Part shown: in pieces, positions 40,301 through 51,250 of the stretch
Layout of the letters: each line of letters begins with the position of its first letter
How positions within the stretch are numbered: position 1 is the stretch's first letter
DNA from: Pagrus major
Lineage: Eukaryota; Chordata; Actinopteri; Spariformes; Sparidae
Direction of reading: 5' to 3'
Length of the DNA: 64,000 nt
NCBI RefSeq assembly: GCF_040436345.1
Contig: NC_133220.1
Coordinates: 3,031,423 to 3,095,422, forward strand
The notes under the pieces: generated by a model
Seen by the model: the letters and a program-made list of their open reading frames with translations, nothing else
Databases searched by the model: none
What the model was told of the DNA's origin: nothing
Translations under genes and position numbers: made by a program

Positions 40301-42252
40301 GTCTTTCTACCGACCAGCAGGGGGCGACTCCACTGGGTTCAGAAAGAGGTGTGATTGTGTGGAAGCTGCTTCTCACCTGATTTATTCCCTCAGTAAACAG
40401 TCTCCTGATGAGTTCATGGCCTCAGTCTCTAGTTTCAAGTCTTCTTCAACTCAACATGATGTTCATTTAGTCAGTTATGGTCCCAGTGACAGTAAAATAG
40501 ATGAAGAAGCAGGGTGTGATTTAGGGCCTGAAAACCTTCATTTATGCTGAAACCCATGTGCCTCTTAATGGTGACATCATTCTTAGTGTTCAATGATTTT
40601 AAAAAGACTTTGTCGTCCTGGTTTTTACCTTCAATAATTAAATAGATCATTTAGAAACTGTATTTTGTGTTAACTCAGGTTGTCTCTGCCTCATATTTGA
40701 TTCTGTTTGAACATCTGAAACAATTAAATGTGACAAATATACAAACATGGAATAAATCAGGAAGGAGTCAGATACTTCTTCATGACACTGAACATAAAGG
40801 CTGTGGAGCTGCAGTTTTTACTGGACGATGTAAACTTGTAATTATAACCGTTGTGTTGCAGTGAAGGTCCAACATGACAAACAGCTTCCTGGTACTTTAT
40901 TCATTAACTGCAGCAGAGTTGGTTAATTACAAGATGAATTAACTTAAAATCCAGCATTAAGTTTTGACTTAAAGTGACAATGAGATGAACACATGAGATG
41001 AACTGTAACACTGTGGTTTATACATCTGAGCAGGAGTCTTCCTCTTCTGTCTGAGCCTGAAACCAGGAGTGAAGAAATGTTCAGCACCTCCAACATTTAC
41101 TGATGTTTGACTGTGACTGAGAATCAGAGTCTTCATGACACAGTTTGTCCACTAGAGGGCAGCACCAGGCTCATTTTACACTGTAAAAAGTCCCTCTCAT
41201 TACATATAGTCACACTTTTTATTAATCAGATCTAAAGGATCCTCATCAGATTTTAAAAATGTTGAAAATATTTCAAACTGAGTGAAAACTTCTGTCTTCT
41301 ACTGAGACTCAGCTTCAATAATCTACAGACTGTGTGTTGATCTGCTCCCATCAGGCCCAATAACTGTGGAGCCGACCAGCACCAAGAAGCTCACAGTGAT
41401 TTTAACCTTCATGTTTCTGGACAGTAGTCAGTGGTGGAAGAAGTAATCGGATACTTTACTGAAGTGAAAGTAGCAGAAACACAAAGTAAAAATACTCTGT
41501 TACAAGTAAAAGTCCACCTGAGTAAAAGTGTAAAAGTATCAGTAAAAGTATTGTGAAGAAGTTTTATATTTTATCAGATGATCCTGTGTTTTTACTGTCA
41601 GATCAAAGTGATGGACTGTAACTAAGTCCATTTATTTCTTCACTGCTGGGACCAGAACCAGAAGCAGCCTCTGAGCTGTGGAGCCCAGCAGGAGGAAACT
41701 GGACCTGAGATCAGAGCTCACATCACTGTTCCTGCTCACATTCATCCCAGTGGAGTTTTCATGTGAAACAAGTTCAGATTTCAGGAGCAGACTCACCTTT
41801 AGTTGTTCTGTGTGAGCTGTGAGGTCCAGTCTGCTGTTTATCATCTGCACTGACCTTCTGACTGATGCACTCACTTTGTATCAGTTTCAGGGTCGTCTGC
41901 TGGATTGGTTGTTACCATTGTGGTTCTCAGCCTCCTTTTAGTTGCTGCTGTTGTTGTCGCTGGGCTTTACATCAGGCATCTCAGAAAAGAAAATCGTCAG
42001 AAAGGTAAATTTGAATTATGTATCAATTAATATTCATGATAAACTGACAACACAACTAATTCATTATCTGTATCTCATGTTCAGAGTCTTGACAGATGTT
42101 TTATCTCTGACATGAATCGTTCTGTTGATATTTACACTCAAGACATTTGAGATTTTCTTGAATGTAACTTTGTTTTCCTTCCTGCAGACGAGGAGAAGAC
42201 AGAGCCTCAATCTGAACCCAACTCATCGACCTCGTTGAAAGAATCCAGCTGA
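28329..42252 (+). CDS. Gene C: B7/butyrophilin-like (CD276-like) IgSF membrane protein
   Basis: Exons 28329-28398, 29838-30158, 33222-33497, 38550-38825, 41891-42004 and 42188-42252 join in frame to 1122 nt (373 codons plus stop), all phase 1. The 39-nt linker exon of gene B is interrupted at 30471 by an insertion that brings a stop, so the model skips it; skipping keeps the frame. The product has a signal peptide, a V-set domain, two C-type Ig domains, a TM helix and a short tail. As a tandem paralogue of gene B it shares intronic Tc1 and inverted-repeat elements. Surface immune ligand or receptor by family; partner unknown. Expression is not shown by sequence, and a recent pseudogene remains possible. 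Confidence 0.75.
29838..30158 (+). CDS. Gene C exon 2, V-set Ig domain
   Basis: 107 codons, phase 1. LPC, FDWKK and DSGNYSC mark the V-set core. Relative to gene B it has a longer middle loop ([18 protein letters not shown]) and a shorter segment after the second cysteine (FPNLQTF). NGDAS replaces the NAS glycosylation site of gene B. Confidence 0.87.
30463..31870 (+). pseudogene. Gene C linker exon split by an insertion
   Basis: The acceptor and first 12 nt (ATCAAGTCTTAA) match gene B exon 3 and are followed by foreign sequence with an in-frame TGA. The remaining exon part (ttaagagacagaacagg...) with its GTGAGT donor resumes at 31829. The exon cannot be used in its original form. Confidence 0.8.
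30475..31832. mobile_element. 1.36-kb insertion flanked by TTAA in gene C
   Basis: Comparison with gene B exon 3 shows an extra 1358 bp with TTAA at both junctions (30471-30474 and 31829-31832; one TTAA in gene B). A TTAA duplication is the signature of piggyBac- and Kolobok-type transposition. The left end reads CCTCTTGGGG, but I see no matching inverted terminus at the right end and no transposase. It may be a non-autonomous or end-decayed element. Confidence 0.6.
33222..33497 (+). CDS. Gene C exon 3, first C-type Ig domain
   Basis: 92 codons, phase 1, starting [10 protein letters not shown], with SLLQC, VEWKD and YRCVATQEK. Close to gene B exon 4; the differences gather in the second half. 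Confidence 0.87.
33874..35294 (+). mobile_element. Tc1-like transposon in gene C, internally deleted
   Basis: Same element and same insertion point as 15587-17208. It has lost about 200 bp, joining ...gccaaactga to gtttgcc near 34456, which removes part of the N-terminal half of the transposase. Transposase remnants: 34472-34846 ([22 protein letters not shown]) and 34843-35079. The first DDE box reads DEM instead of DET. Confidence 0.88.
35481..38041. mobile_element. Inverted-repeat element in gene C (left end truncated)
   Basis: Counterpart of 17701-20308. The outer part of the left arm and about 300 bp before it are deleted (the sequence passes from aagatataaa directly into acgaaaaaacagg). 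The right arm ends at 38041 before GTTAAA. It contains the nested hAT fragment 36594-37277. Confidence 0.7.
36594..37277 (-). mobile_element. Truncated hAT-like copy nested in gene C
   Basis: Inverted relative of 22330-22990, ending CCGGGCCTG. Shared with gene B (18838-19528), so it predates the duplication. Confidence 0.6.
38550..38825 (+). CDS. Gene C exon 4, second C-type Ig domain
   Basis: 92 codons, phase 1, starting [10 protein letters not shown], with LQC, VEWKD and FRCVVTQEE, ending [13 protein letters not shown]. Highly similar to gene B exon 5. Confidence 0.86.
39058..39207 (+). pseudogene. Half copy of a C-type Ig exon in gene C
   Basis: It matches the second half of exon 4 ([12 protein letters not shown], then [10 protein letters not shown]) and keeps a G/GTGAGA donor. 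The first half with its acceptor and first cysteine is missing. Gene B does not show it at the same place. It is the remains of a tandem exon duplication. Confidence 0.7.
39250..39710. mobile_element. Possible LINE 3' tail or unassigned insertion in gene C intron 4
   Basis: This segment lies where gene B carries its LINE. The end 'agagactttattaatcccaa' near 39656 resembles the 3' terminus of fish LINEs read in reverse. The rest shows no family-diagnostic coding. Confidence 0.35.
40537..40570 (+). pseudogene. Ghost of a third C-type Ig exon in gene C
   Basis: Same remnant as 25115-25148 (YAETHVPLN then G/GTGAC). Confidence 0.55.
41891..42004 (+). CDS. Gene C exon 5, transmembrane
   Basis: 38 codons, phase 1. 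TM helix [20 protein letters not shown] followed by [15 protein letters not shown]. It is five codons longer than gene B exon 6 and differs in most of the first half, although the preceding intron is nearly identical. Confidence 0.84.
42188..42252 (+). CDS. Gene C exon 6, cytoplasmic tail and stop
   Basis: After cctgcag the frame reads [20 protein letters not shown] and ends TGA at 42250. An acidic and serine-rich tail without tyrosine, unlike gene B. Confidence 0.82.
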
Positions 42253-43758
42253 TCCAGAAATGTAACTCTCTTTGCATGTGCTGTGAAGTTTGCTGCTGCT
42301 GTATGTGTGAGTTGTAACAGTTAAACATTATAAGACCCAGTTTGAGTTTCAGACGATGCTGGATGATGGTGAGGATGTTCTGACTGGTTGTTTCAGGCAG
42401 TTTGAGGGTTAAGACCTGTTTTAAAGTCAGTTTAAAGGGTTGAGATGTGGGCCTGTCAGTCCGACACAAGGGCGTAACCATGGTAACAACATCGGGAAGC
42501 GTCCAAATGAGAGTAATTTTGTAAAAATGTACTTTCCACAATTCTGCGATATTTATGAATGAAAATTAACACACTCAGAACACAGTTTTATTTCATTTTT
42601 ATTATGTTATTATTGTGTTGAGTATATTTGTAAAGAACAGTGTTCAGCAGTAACACTTACCTGATACGTTTGATTCACCTCCACTGACTGACCTCATTAA
42701 AAAACCTGTCGGTTTTGTCTCAGGAGTTGTTAAAGTAGTTTAATTTTGTTTCGTTCATTGTTTTATTTAACATGCACCTTAATATACATCACTATCAGAC
42801 CTCCACAATAATAGCGGGTCCTCATGCAGCACAGTGACGTGTACCTGTAACAGGAGAGAGCAGGTGGCCTTTAATGCTGACAGAGCTGATTATTAATGAA
42901 TTATTCTGTTCAGTGAGAATTAAATGAAAAGTTTGTGTTGAATTCTGATATTTGGTGAGATTCAGTTCCACTCTTGTGAAGCTTTAAGAGAAAAAATGAC
43001 CAAACAAACTTTGACTCTGTTATTAATGTTGTTGAGGACAAAGACGAGCTCTTTCACTCTGTTCTATGTTGCTTTATTCTTTTATTTTTATACTCTGATT
43101 ATCTGATGCGTCTCCAGCAGCTGGTCAGTTAATCACAGGGTCGGTGGTTCGATCCCCGGCTCCTCCCGTCCACATGTCCAAGTGTCCTCGAGCAACAGGC
43201 TGAAGCCCAAACTGCTCCCGATGGTCAGACCAGCACCTTGTATGGTAGCTCACTGCCATCGGTGAGTGAGTGAGTGAGTGAGTGAGTGAATGGATGAATG
43301 AGGGCAGCAGTGCTGTATAAATGCCGTCTATTGACCAAATATTATCAGACTGCTTGATGTGCTTAAAGCTCCTGACTGAGCTCCACATGTGCTTTAAAAC
43401 CATCAGACTTCACTGAACTAAAGCTGCTGTTAACACTGTCAGTCAGTGTGAACACTTTGTAGCTACAAGTAAATATAATGTGACTTTTATATTTGTTGCC
43501 ATTATTTGGGACGAGCCTGTATTGGTTCTTTATTATGTTTCCAGGTGCTCAGGCAGTCTGTCAGGTCCAGTTACACACTGATGTTTCTGTTGTTCACTGA
43601 TGATGCACTTGTAGTGTTTCATGTCACTTCAGGCAGCGCTTCATCATTTCTATACAAACGTTTGAATAAAACATGAAAAATGTCAAAACTGTGTGTTGTG
43701 ACTGTTTCTGATGTTTCTGTGTTCAAACTGTGATCAAAGAAATAAAAGTGATTTCAAT
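42253..43758 (+). other. Gene C 3' UTR region
   Basis: It contains the landmark atgctggatgatggtgagga (42356), SINE copy 3 and AATAAA at 43665 and 43741. Homology to genes A and B stops at about 43758, which marks the end of the tandem plus-strand array. Confidence 0.5.
43118..43330 (+). mobile_element. tRNA-derived SINE-like copy 3 (most complete)
   Basis: It has an upstream tRNA-like stretch (agctggtcagttaatcacag) and the B-box GGTTCGATCCC at 43146, then the common body and a 28-bp TGAG tract (43262-43289). Confidence 0.62.
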
Positions 43759-43759
43759 T

Positions 43760-44800
43760 TCAGAAGACTTCAACAGATACATTTGACAAATAATTCATTG
43801 ATCCTGTTTGAATTGTGTCATGAATCTCACATATGATGTTTTTCAGTTTAAAAGATAATTTTCTCACAGAACTGAACCAGAACCAACTCTCTCTTTCTTA
43901 CGACCTTTTCTGGGCCCAGTTGGCTCCATGTTGGTGTTGGTGACGTGTGTTGATGAGACGATGTCGTTCACTGAGCGCTTCAACACAAAACCACATGAGA
44001 TTTTACTTTATTAATAACAAACTGCGATTTTAATGACTTGGAAAAATATTTTTTTAATTGACAAATATCTGTGTTGTTCATGACACAGTTCAAGATTAAA
44101 GGTGTATTTTACTCTTGTCATTGACCACAGAAGAAGAAGAAGAAGAAGAAGAAGAAGAATCATGGATGTATTATATATATATGTCTTATAATAGATCCAT
44201 GCAGCACATTGGTCTAATTCAGCTGCAGGCCGGTGTTGGTGGCATTAAATGCATCATGAGGGTGGAAGAGCGTCTGACTATATATTCTGGATCTGATCTG
44301 CATTGTGTGTGATTTCTTATTAGACTGAGGCTGGATTGCACCAACAAGGTTTAATTTAATCTAAGATTAGCTCTAATCAGAGATTAGTAAAACTAGGTTT
44401 AAAATGAGTTAATCCAGGTTTAAAATTAAGCAGAGCTCCGTTGCACCATTTAAAATTAATCTCAGTTTAGTAAAACTCAGTTTAACTGAATTTAAACTTA
44501 GTTTAAACTGATTTAAATCAATAGGGATGATTGTGGATATCGAAATTAAAATTAATAATTAAATATGCAATTAAATATATAGGCTACATCATAAACTGTC
44601 AGGACCCCGGATTTATATAAAAAAAAAGAGGGATCCGTACGACGACGACGGCATCTTGGACCCGCTGACTTCAGACTCACCCGGGGCAGATGGTTGGTAA
44701 GATCTTGTAAAATGGTGTCTTGTAGTGTGTCAGGATCTCAGATTTGGTTTGAGATCACAGTATAATGTGGTGTCATAGTGTGGTGAGATTAGGGGAGACA
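43760..44800. other. Intergenic, simple repeats only
   Basis: A (GAA)n tract lies at about 44129-44157. At 44340-44520 a repeated word around GGTTTAAAAT or AGTTTAAACT gives many short inverted matches, possibly the end of a decayed DNA element. No exon is seen. Confidence 0.4.
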
Positions 44801-45034
44801 CCTGGGGCCTCATTTCGTACGCTAGAATCCAGAAACTGTCATACGCACAAAAAAAATCAGATGTATCAAAGTGTGCGTACACATGGATCCAAGCACTTTT
44901 CCTTTGTACATCCCAATCAACGTGGAATGAGCGCACATGTAGAAGTGCTAAACTCCTCCCTGTCCACGCCCCATTTAAATATGCAAATTAATTTAAATAG
45001 GGCCTCCACCGGGGATTCCCCTCTCTGCACCATC

Positions 45035-45134
<100 letters not shown>

Positions 45135-45426
45135 TACCTTTAGTGGGAAACAAACAGAAGGACAAAACAACTTCATTACAAGGATTGACAAGACTGATCG
45201 CACTTGCAGAAGTGCGCCGTGGCTACTGCAGTGTGACATTTCCAACTTTACGCACGCGTTTATTGACACAAATACTGAACACAAGGAGACAATAAAGGGC
45301 TTGTTAGACAGCTCTGCCGCTCTATTTTCACCAGGGAAAAACAAATGCATATATTTGAATATATCATATATATAAATGGGCATTGTGCTGGTTTACATTC
45401 GGGGCGCAATTAAACGGATACATTAT

Positions 45427-46027
45427 TTAATCACCGGGAAGCCACCCATCGCGCACCGTGCCAGCCTCCAGCCTGTTACCAACCCTGCTATTGGTAAGAA
45501 TGAACGAGTCATGCGTTGAACCAGGCCACCTTGCCACGATGTTGGTGAGCTGCATTTGCGCATCACATATTATTTGAACATTAATTGAATGAAAATGTTT
45601 CCTGTTGACAAAAACAAATTCATCCTGTGAGGGCGCTTTTATAGCAACATGTGTGCAGTCAATAGCTCCGATTACATTACCGACACCGGCTCTTGCTGCA
45701 AATTGCGCTTTAATGTTGGCCTGTTCAACAGCATTGTATGGGAATTTGATGTACCTGGATGACATTCTTACGATCCCAGTTCAGCTCCAGTAACACTGGC
45801 CTCGGCAACCTAAAACGACTCATGAGCCAGTTGTCGTCATTTGCCAACAGATCTTCCCATTCTCTAAACACCCTCTCACGTCTGACATTACCATTTGCGA
45901 TGTCTTCTAACAAGGCCAAGGCCATTGTTAATGCCATTTTTTCATCACTTTGCGCTTTTATATCCATCCATATGATTGCAAACACGTGTGTGTTAATTGT
46001 CCATGAATGTGTCTCTGATGTGCACAT
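45427..46027 (-). pseudogene. HARBI1-like transposase remnant
   Basis: The N-terminal piece (46027-45725) has RVFREWEDLLANDDNWL and SRFRLPRPVLLEL. The catalytic piece (45765-45427) has SRYIKFPYNAVE, GAIDCTHVAIKAP (first aspartate) and WPGSTHDSFIL (second aspartate). The stretch between SRFRLPRP and SRYIKFPY is missing and the frame changes. The end, including the glutamate of the DDE triad, is cut off after DGWLPGD. It cannot be active. Confidence 0.82.
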
Positions 46028-46239
46028 TACTCTGAGGACTAATTGTTTTCACATAATTAACAGTTTCCCAGCATCACCTCAACGTGTCGCCAAGGGAACA
46101 ATAGCTGTAGAAACGTGCGTGGGGCACCGCACATTTCCACGGTCATTTCACTTTTGATACATCTGATCGTTGGCGTGGAAAATGACGTACGCCACGTTTT
46201 TGTGCGTACGCAACATTGATACATGACTGCCCTGGTGTG

Positions 46240-46570
46240 TGACGTCAGCAGCGGGGCTCCTTAATGGCTGATCGGGTGCAGCTGTGACTGATGGCGGAGA
46301 GAGGAGCAGCGCGTACGGCTGCACCGCTCTATGGGCGGGGAGGGCGTCAGGTAGCCAGGGGGAGTCAGCAGCTCAGGTGTGAGGAGGGGGGGCTGGTTGC
46401 CTCCTGTAGCCAGACCAGGGTCCACACAGAGAGGCTGTGCCGTCATCGCTCCCTGTGCGGCCGCGCAGCCGCCACCAGCCGCCAGCAGCTCCTGTCCTCG
46501 CCGCCCAGCGCCGCCGCCGCCCCGGGGAGTCGGACGGCGGCACAAGCTCAGACCCCGGGCGAGCTAAGTA
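46240..46570. other. CpG-rich patch
   Basis: GC-rich sequence with many CG dinucleotides (agcgcgtacggc, gtgcggccgcgcagccgcc, ggcggggagggcg) directly beside the Harbinger end. Both strands are open (46291-46638 plus), as expected for GC-rich DNA. A promoter or first exon of an unseen gene is possible; nothing in the protein is recognisable. Confidence 0.35.
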
Positions 46571-46676
46571 CTCTGCTATTTAGTTTCTATGTATTTATTA
46601 GTGTTGGGTACAGGTCGGCCTATTTTTCTGTTTTATGAGTGTTAAGTGGCGGGGTTGCCTGGGGAGGGAGCTGGGT

Positions 46677-46796
46677 CTGCAGGTGCCATGTGCTGCAGGT
46701 GCCATGTGCTGCAGGTGCCATGTGCTGCAGGTGCCATAAGCTGCAGGTGCCATGTGCTGCAGGTGCCATGTGCTGCAGGTGCCATAAGCTGCAGGT
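46677..46796. repeat. 16-bp minisatellite CTGCAGGTGCCATGTG
   Basis: Seven full units plus 8 bp. Units 4 and 7 end CATAAG instead of CATGTG, so the order is three plus one, then two plus one. Each unit carries a PstI-type CTGCAG palindrome. Confidence 0.93.
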
Positions 46797-46799
46797 CAG

Positions 46800-48100
46800 C
46801 CGTGCTGACTGCAACACAAACAGCAGGTTTACAGCAGCCAGGCCCGGACGGGCCACAGGCAGTGTTGAGAGTGGGTGAGTGTTTGAATGTATGTCATCGT
46901 ATTTGTTCAGGAGGAGGCGCTGATGCGCCAAATATGGCAGAGTCACGTGTGACTGACACCACGATCTCAGGGGGATGTTACCACCCTCTGTCTCTGTCTC
47001 TGTCCACGGGGAACAGTTTGTTTGTGCACACTTTGGCAGTTTGGCATCAACAGAGGTTGATGGCTGAAGAGACAAACGTCTGAACGTCTGTTCATCTCTT
47101 AGAATTATTATTCCGCTGTGCAGGTATAAGAAGGTATAAACCCACCTGTCAACAGGCAGAACCGGGAGTGTTCCCGAAGTCAGAGAGGCGGCCGGGCCAA
47201 TCAGAGGCCACTCAGACCAGCAGCATGTAAGTTATCTAAAAAAACCCTGGTTCTTGTCAGTGTGAGGTCCAGGGACCCCCAAGGGTCCTTGAGGCTGTAC
47301 ACTTTTACACAGTGTAAACATGCAGCCTACTCGGCCCTGGCCTTGAAATTAAAATAAGGATTGGGATTTTAAAATCACTGATTTACAAGCCACTTTTTTT
47401 TTATTTACTGCTTTTGAAATTATTTATTTGTGCAACAAATGGGATATAATCGTCCCATTATTATGTATATGAATACAAGGGCAAATCCAGTGAGACACAG
47501 GCTGCACTATCTCACTGGATGAACTACAGCGTGTGGAAAAACACTGTAAGCACATGTTTGCTATTCAAAGGTGGTGATGGTGGTGACACGAGTCCTGCTG
47601 GTGCTTCAGGAGCAGCCGGTGCAGAGCAGTTGGCAGAAGGTTCAGAATCATTTCTACAGTAGAGCAACAACATGCAACAAGCTGCAGACACATGAACACC
47701 ACCAGGCGCTGCCGTTTGACATGAATGGCTCTCATTTGTAATAACAGCTGTCTTGGCCCTGCAGCATTATTCTATTAAGATCTAGTGTTGTTGAATGTTG
47801 CTGTCTGTTGCTGACTTGCTGTTGTGTCCCGGCCCAAACATGAAAGCTGTGTAGTCCAACCTGAGGTTCAGGTTGGGGTTCATTAGTATTCCCCAGTATG
47901 ATAATTACAGCCTATATAAAATATTAGTCAATATTATGTGATTGCTTATTAGGAACTATGCTCTATGTGTGTGTGTGTGTGTGCGTGTGTCTGTGTGCGT
48001 ATCTGCGTGCGTGCATGTGTGTATGCGTGCCCATGCATGTAGGTGTGGGTGTGAACGTGCGTGTACATAACATAACATCTACTGGTCCTAAGGGACATTT
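46800..48100. other. Intergenic, no gene recognised
   Basis: The segment contains gggccaatcagagg (a CCAAT-like word) at 47193 followed by cagcATGtaagt at 47222, which could be a tiny first exon with donor but has no support. A GT-rich imperfect microsatellite lies at 47965-48062. Nothing else stands out. Confidence 0.35.
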
Positions 48101-49290
48101 TACTTTTGAAACTAAACTACTACTTCTGTACTTTTCCTTTAGTGACTCTGAATGCAGGACTTTAATCATGAAGGAGTTTCTTTGTGTTGTGTTGTAAGAT
48201 CTGAGTATTTCCTGCACCACTGACCAAAGAGTCCAGTGTAAAGTAACTGATGCAGTTTCAATGAGAATGAACAGGAAATGATTATCAACCACAGTCTCAA
48301 CCTTTTGGCTTAATTCAGTTTATTAAAGCGAGTGACGAGCACTGACACAGCTTCATATTATTCTACAATTCCCATGTTACATCAGCATCATCAAACATAT
48401 ATGTTCAACAGATCAGTCTTTAAGTTTTGAAGATCAATGAGTGAATCATTAAACAAATGTCAACAAAAATGTGTTTGTCCCCAAACACAGACTGTTTAAT
48501 TAAACTAAAAACAACATGATTGTTGATTGTTTAACTTTTACTCATAAAATTAACACATAATTACTTTTTATAACTTGTTTTATGTATTTAGTTCAAAGTT
48601 TAAACTAAATACATAAAAATAAAAATCTAAATACATAAAACAAGTTTAAACTTTAAACCAACTGAACTGAAAAGATGCAAGTTTGTCTTCAAAGACTCTT
48701 TCGTAAAACTTCAGCATTTCAAACACAGTAATAACATCCAGACACCGTAAATTCATACAAGGCAGGAACAAAGTGCAGCATTTACATTTAATAAAGAAAC
48801 AGTAAAGCAACTGAAGAACCGCTAACAATCAAACCTTCAGACCATCAATGACGACAAAACCAACACAAATAATAAAAAAACCTTCTGGATTAAATAATCC
48901 TGAAGCCTCCTGTATAGACAGTAAATGACTGAATGACTTTTAAGGCACCACCAGTGATTTTCACTGTTCACACACATGCAGCTACATTCAGGAACATCTT
49001 CACGTTGCACCTCAGTGCAGGAATAGAGACAGGTGAGCGTATGGCAGCACATCTGGATAACTGCCATAAACCCAACAGAGGGGGGGCGAGGACCAACGTT
49101 TGAATCAGACTCACTTCCCCCAAATCACATCCTCACACAAACGTTTGTCCTCCTGAATATTTCTGACCTCACCGCCGTCGATGGTCACAGCACAAATACC
49201 AGCTCTGTGTGCAACTGAAGATCTTTGGCTTCTGAATAAATTAACATAACGTAACAATACATTACATTTAATAAAGAAACAGTGAAGCAA
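48100..49290 (-). other. Probable 3' boundary and flank of the gene D unit
   Basis: 48130-48360 resembles 170-380 (A-prime end). TTTATT at 48320 would be a minus-strand AATAAA. A perfect 18-bp inverted repeat (CTTGTTTTATGTATTTAG, 48574-48591 with 48627-48644) can form a hairpin. Low-level open frames have no family resemblance. Confidence 0.35.
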
Positions 49291-49291
49291 C

Positions 49292-49905
49292 TTAAAGGGG
49301 ACATATTATGCAAAACTGACTTTTTCCTTGCTTTAGTATGTATATTTGCGTATCCGGAGTGCCTCCCCACCCCTTAAGCATGATTTTTCGACAACTAAGT
49401 CAATATTTGGTAAACTACCGGAGTCAGGGATCGGGTCTCTAAACGAGCCGTTTGGATTTCGACCGGATTGTGATGTCACAATCCGGTCTTTTGCATACTC
49501 CAGTCCTGGCGCTGGCTATTTCCTCCCACACTTGGCCAGGTACCTGGACGAGGATCCGCCATTTTTCTCGTTCTCGCTTAACTTCTACGCGACAGCCTGA
49601 CCGCTACCATGTACAACCCGAAAGCCGAGCACTGCTGCTCTGTCGTTGGATGCACGGATCCTCCTGTTTCGCTACATGGCCTCCCTACCAAAGAGGATAT
49701 CAGAGCGAAGCGGCTACATTTTATTTATCAGGGAAACGTCCCAGCTTCAGTGAGCAAAAGCGTTACGGTCTGTGCCAGTCACTTCACGCCGGACTGCTTC
49801 AGCAACCAGGGTCAGGACTGGACACTGGACTGGCAACAAGCTGGTCCCTTAAAAGATGGATCCATACCCACTGTCAATGATGGAACTGTAAATATTTAAA
49901 AGGGA
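49292..49905 (+). mobile_element. THAP-encoding transposon fragment
   Basis: The left edge TTAA followed by AGGGGACATATTATGC resembles the end of a fish DNA element. TTAA next to the terminus fits a Kolobok type (THAP protein, TTAA target), but P-type elements also carry THAP domains. It encloses the THAP ORF and is fused at about 49900 to a LINE 3' region. The right end is not found. Confidence 0.45.
49609..49899 (+). CDS. Short THAP-type zinc-finger ORF
   Basis: 96 codons from an ATG in good context (taccATG). The pattern CSVVGC (residues about 10-15), a spacing of roughly 40 residues and VCASHF fits the C2CH zinc-binding signature of THAP DNA-binding domains. The ending KDGSIPTV also resembles THAP family members, where such text leads into the proline of the AVPTIF-like box. 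No catalytic part follows. Most likely a transposon-derived leftover, not a host gene. Confidence 0.55.
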   Translation: MYNPKAEHCCSVVGCTDPPVSLHGLPTKEDIRAKRLHFIYQGNVPASVSKSVTVCASHFTPDCFSNQGQDWTLDWQQAGPLKDGSIPTVNDGTVNI

Positions 49906-50054
49906 CAGCTTCTTCCCCAGAGCTGTCAAAGCTATCACCCCCTGCACTGCAGGAAAATAGACTATAAGCTGCTGCACACTGCACTTTGTCCAACAGACTA
50001 TTTAACTGCACCTTAGTGTATATATTATCACCCAACCGCACCAAATGTATATAT

Positions 50055-51040
50055 TAGGGGTGTCACGATTTCGATTTTTTATCGAAATCGATCGAAATTA
50101 CGTCACGATCTCGAGCATCGAAGTCAAAGAGAGGATCGATGATCCCCCCCCTCCCCGTGTACAAAGCTACGCACACTACGCAAAGTTACGCAAATGACGC
50201 AGCACATTGTAGCCGACGCCGCTAGTTACCTATCCTGCAGGTTATGACACGATGGCGAGTGCAGATAAAGGAGGAGATGCGGCACCGGAGCTTGAAGCAG
50301 CTCCTGCTTCTCTTAAATCACATGTATGGAAATACTTTGCGTTCCCGGTGAGTTATGTCGACGACGTTCGCGTTGTTGACAAGAAGACCACAGTGTGTAA
50401 GATATGCTATGCGCGTGTACCATACCCGGCCACGGGAAACACTACGAACATGGCAGGACACATTCGCCGGCATCACAAAGATGTAGATTTGACAGCTGGG
50501 AAAGCACCATCACTGGTCCAGCCAACTATTCAATCCTCGTTTGCAATAAAACTTCCACAGACCTCAGCTCGCGCAAAAGCTATAACTAGCGCTATAGGGC
50601 TATTTATAGCAGCAGACCTGCAGCCTTACTCGGTGGTGGAAAACACGGGATTTAAACATTTAATTAGCGTACTTGAGCCACGCTACAGTATGCCCAGCAG
50701 GTCGCATCTTACAACAAAAGTGGTTCCCTCCATGTATGAAGACGCAAATAAATATTATATATATATAAATATAATATATAAATAATTTAAATTTGACCAT
50801 TAGTGCCTAATGTGATACATTATGGAAATTGCATCACTTACATGTAGCCCAACTTTTGAAATAAGATTTACTGTACAAAATTTGATGAATAAAACCAATG
50901 ATCGTAGACTAGACTAGTCTGAAAATAGCATAGGCGTCTGTGCTGTAAGAAAAAGAAAAATATCGAGAATCGAATCGAATCATGACCCTAAAATCGAAAA
51001 TCAAATCGAATCGAGGATTTGGAGAATCGTGACACCCCTA
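50055..51040 (+). mobile_element. hAT element with BED zinc-finger ORF, internally deleted
   Basis: Perfect terminal inverted repeats TAGGGGTGTCACGATT at the left and its complement at the right (ending ACCCCTA). 8-bp flanks gtatatat and gtgtatat differ by one base, as expected of a hAT target duplication. Total 986 bp. It keeps only the start of the transposase. Confidence 0.85.
50252..50785 (+). pseudogene. hAT transposase N-terminus (BED finger), truncated
   Basis: 177 codons. A BED-type zinc finger is clear: SHVWKYFAF, TTVCKICYARV (CxxC) and HIRRHHK (HxxxH-like). The following KAITSAIGLFIAADLQPYS is typical of ZBED/hAT transposases. The frame ends in an AT-rich junction (YIYINIIYK) that replaces the catalytic core, so it cannot transpose by itself. 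Confidence 0.82.
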
Positions 51041-51250
51041 GTGTATATATATATATATATATACAAACATATGTATATACACATACAGTTCCATGTACAT
51101 ACTCTTTTATTATATTTATACATATTCTATTTTTTTTGTTGCATGCTCTTTCTTATTTTACTATTTTATTATCTTATTACACGGGGGTTGCAATGAAAAT
51201 TTCATTGACATGTTAATGTCCAATGACAATAAAGGCAATCTTGAATCTTG

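Larger units (their letters stand above)
49905..51250 (+). mobile_element. LINE 3' region split by a hAT element
   Basis: 49905-50046 and 51041-51250 look like one LINE 3' end: the first part 'ctgcactgcaggaaaataga', the last part 'tgacaataaaggcaatcttg' with a repeated ATCTTGA tail, typical of fish non-LTR elements. No RT domain remains. Confidence 0.5.
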
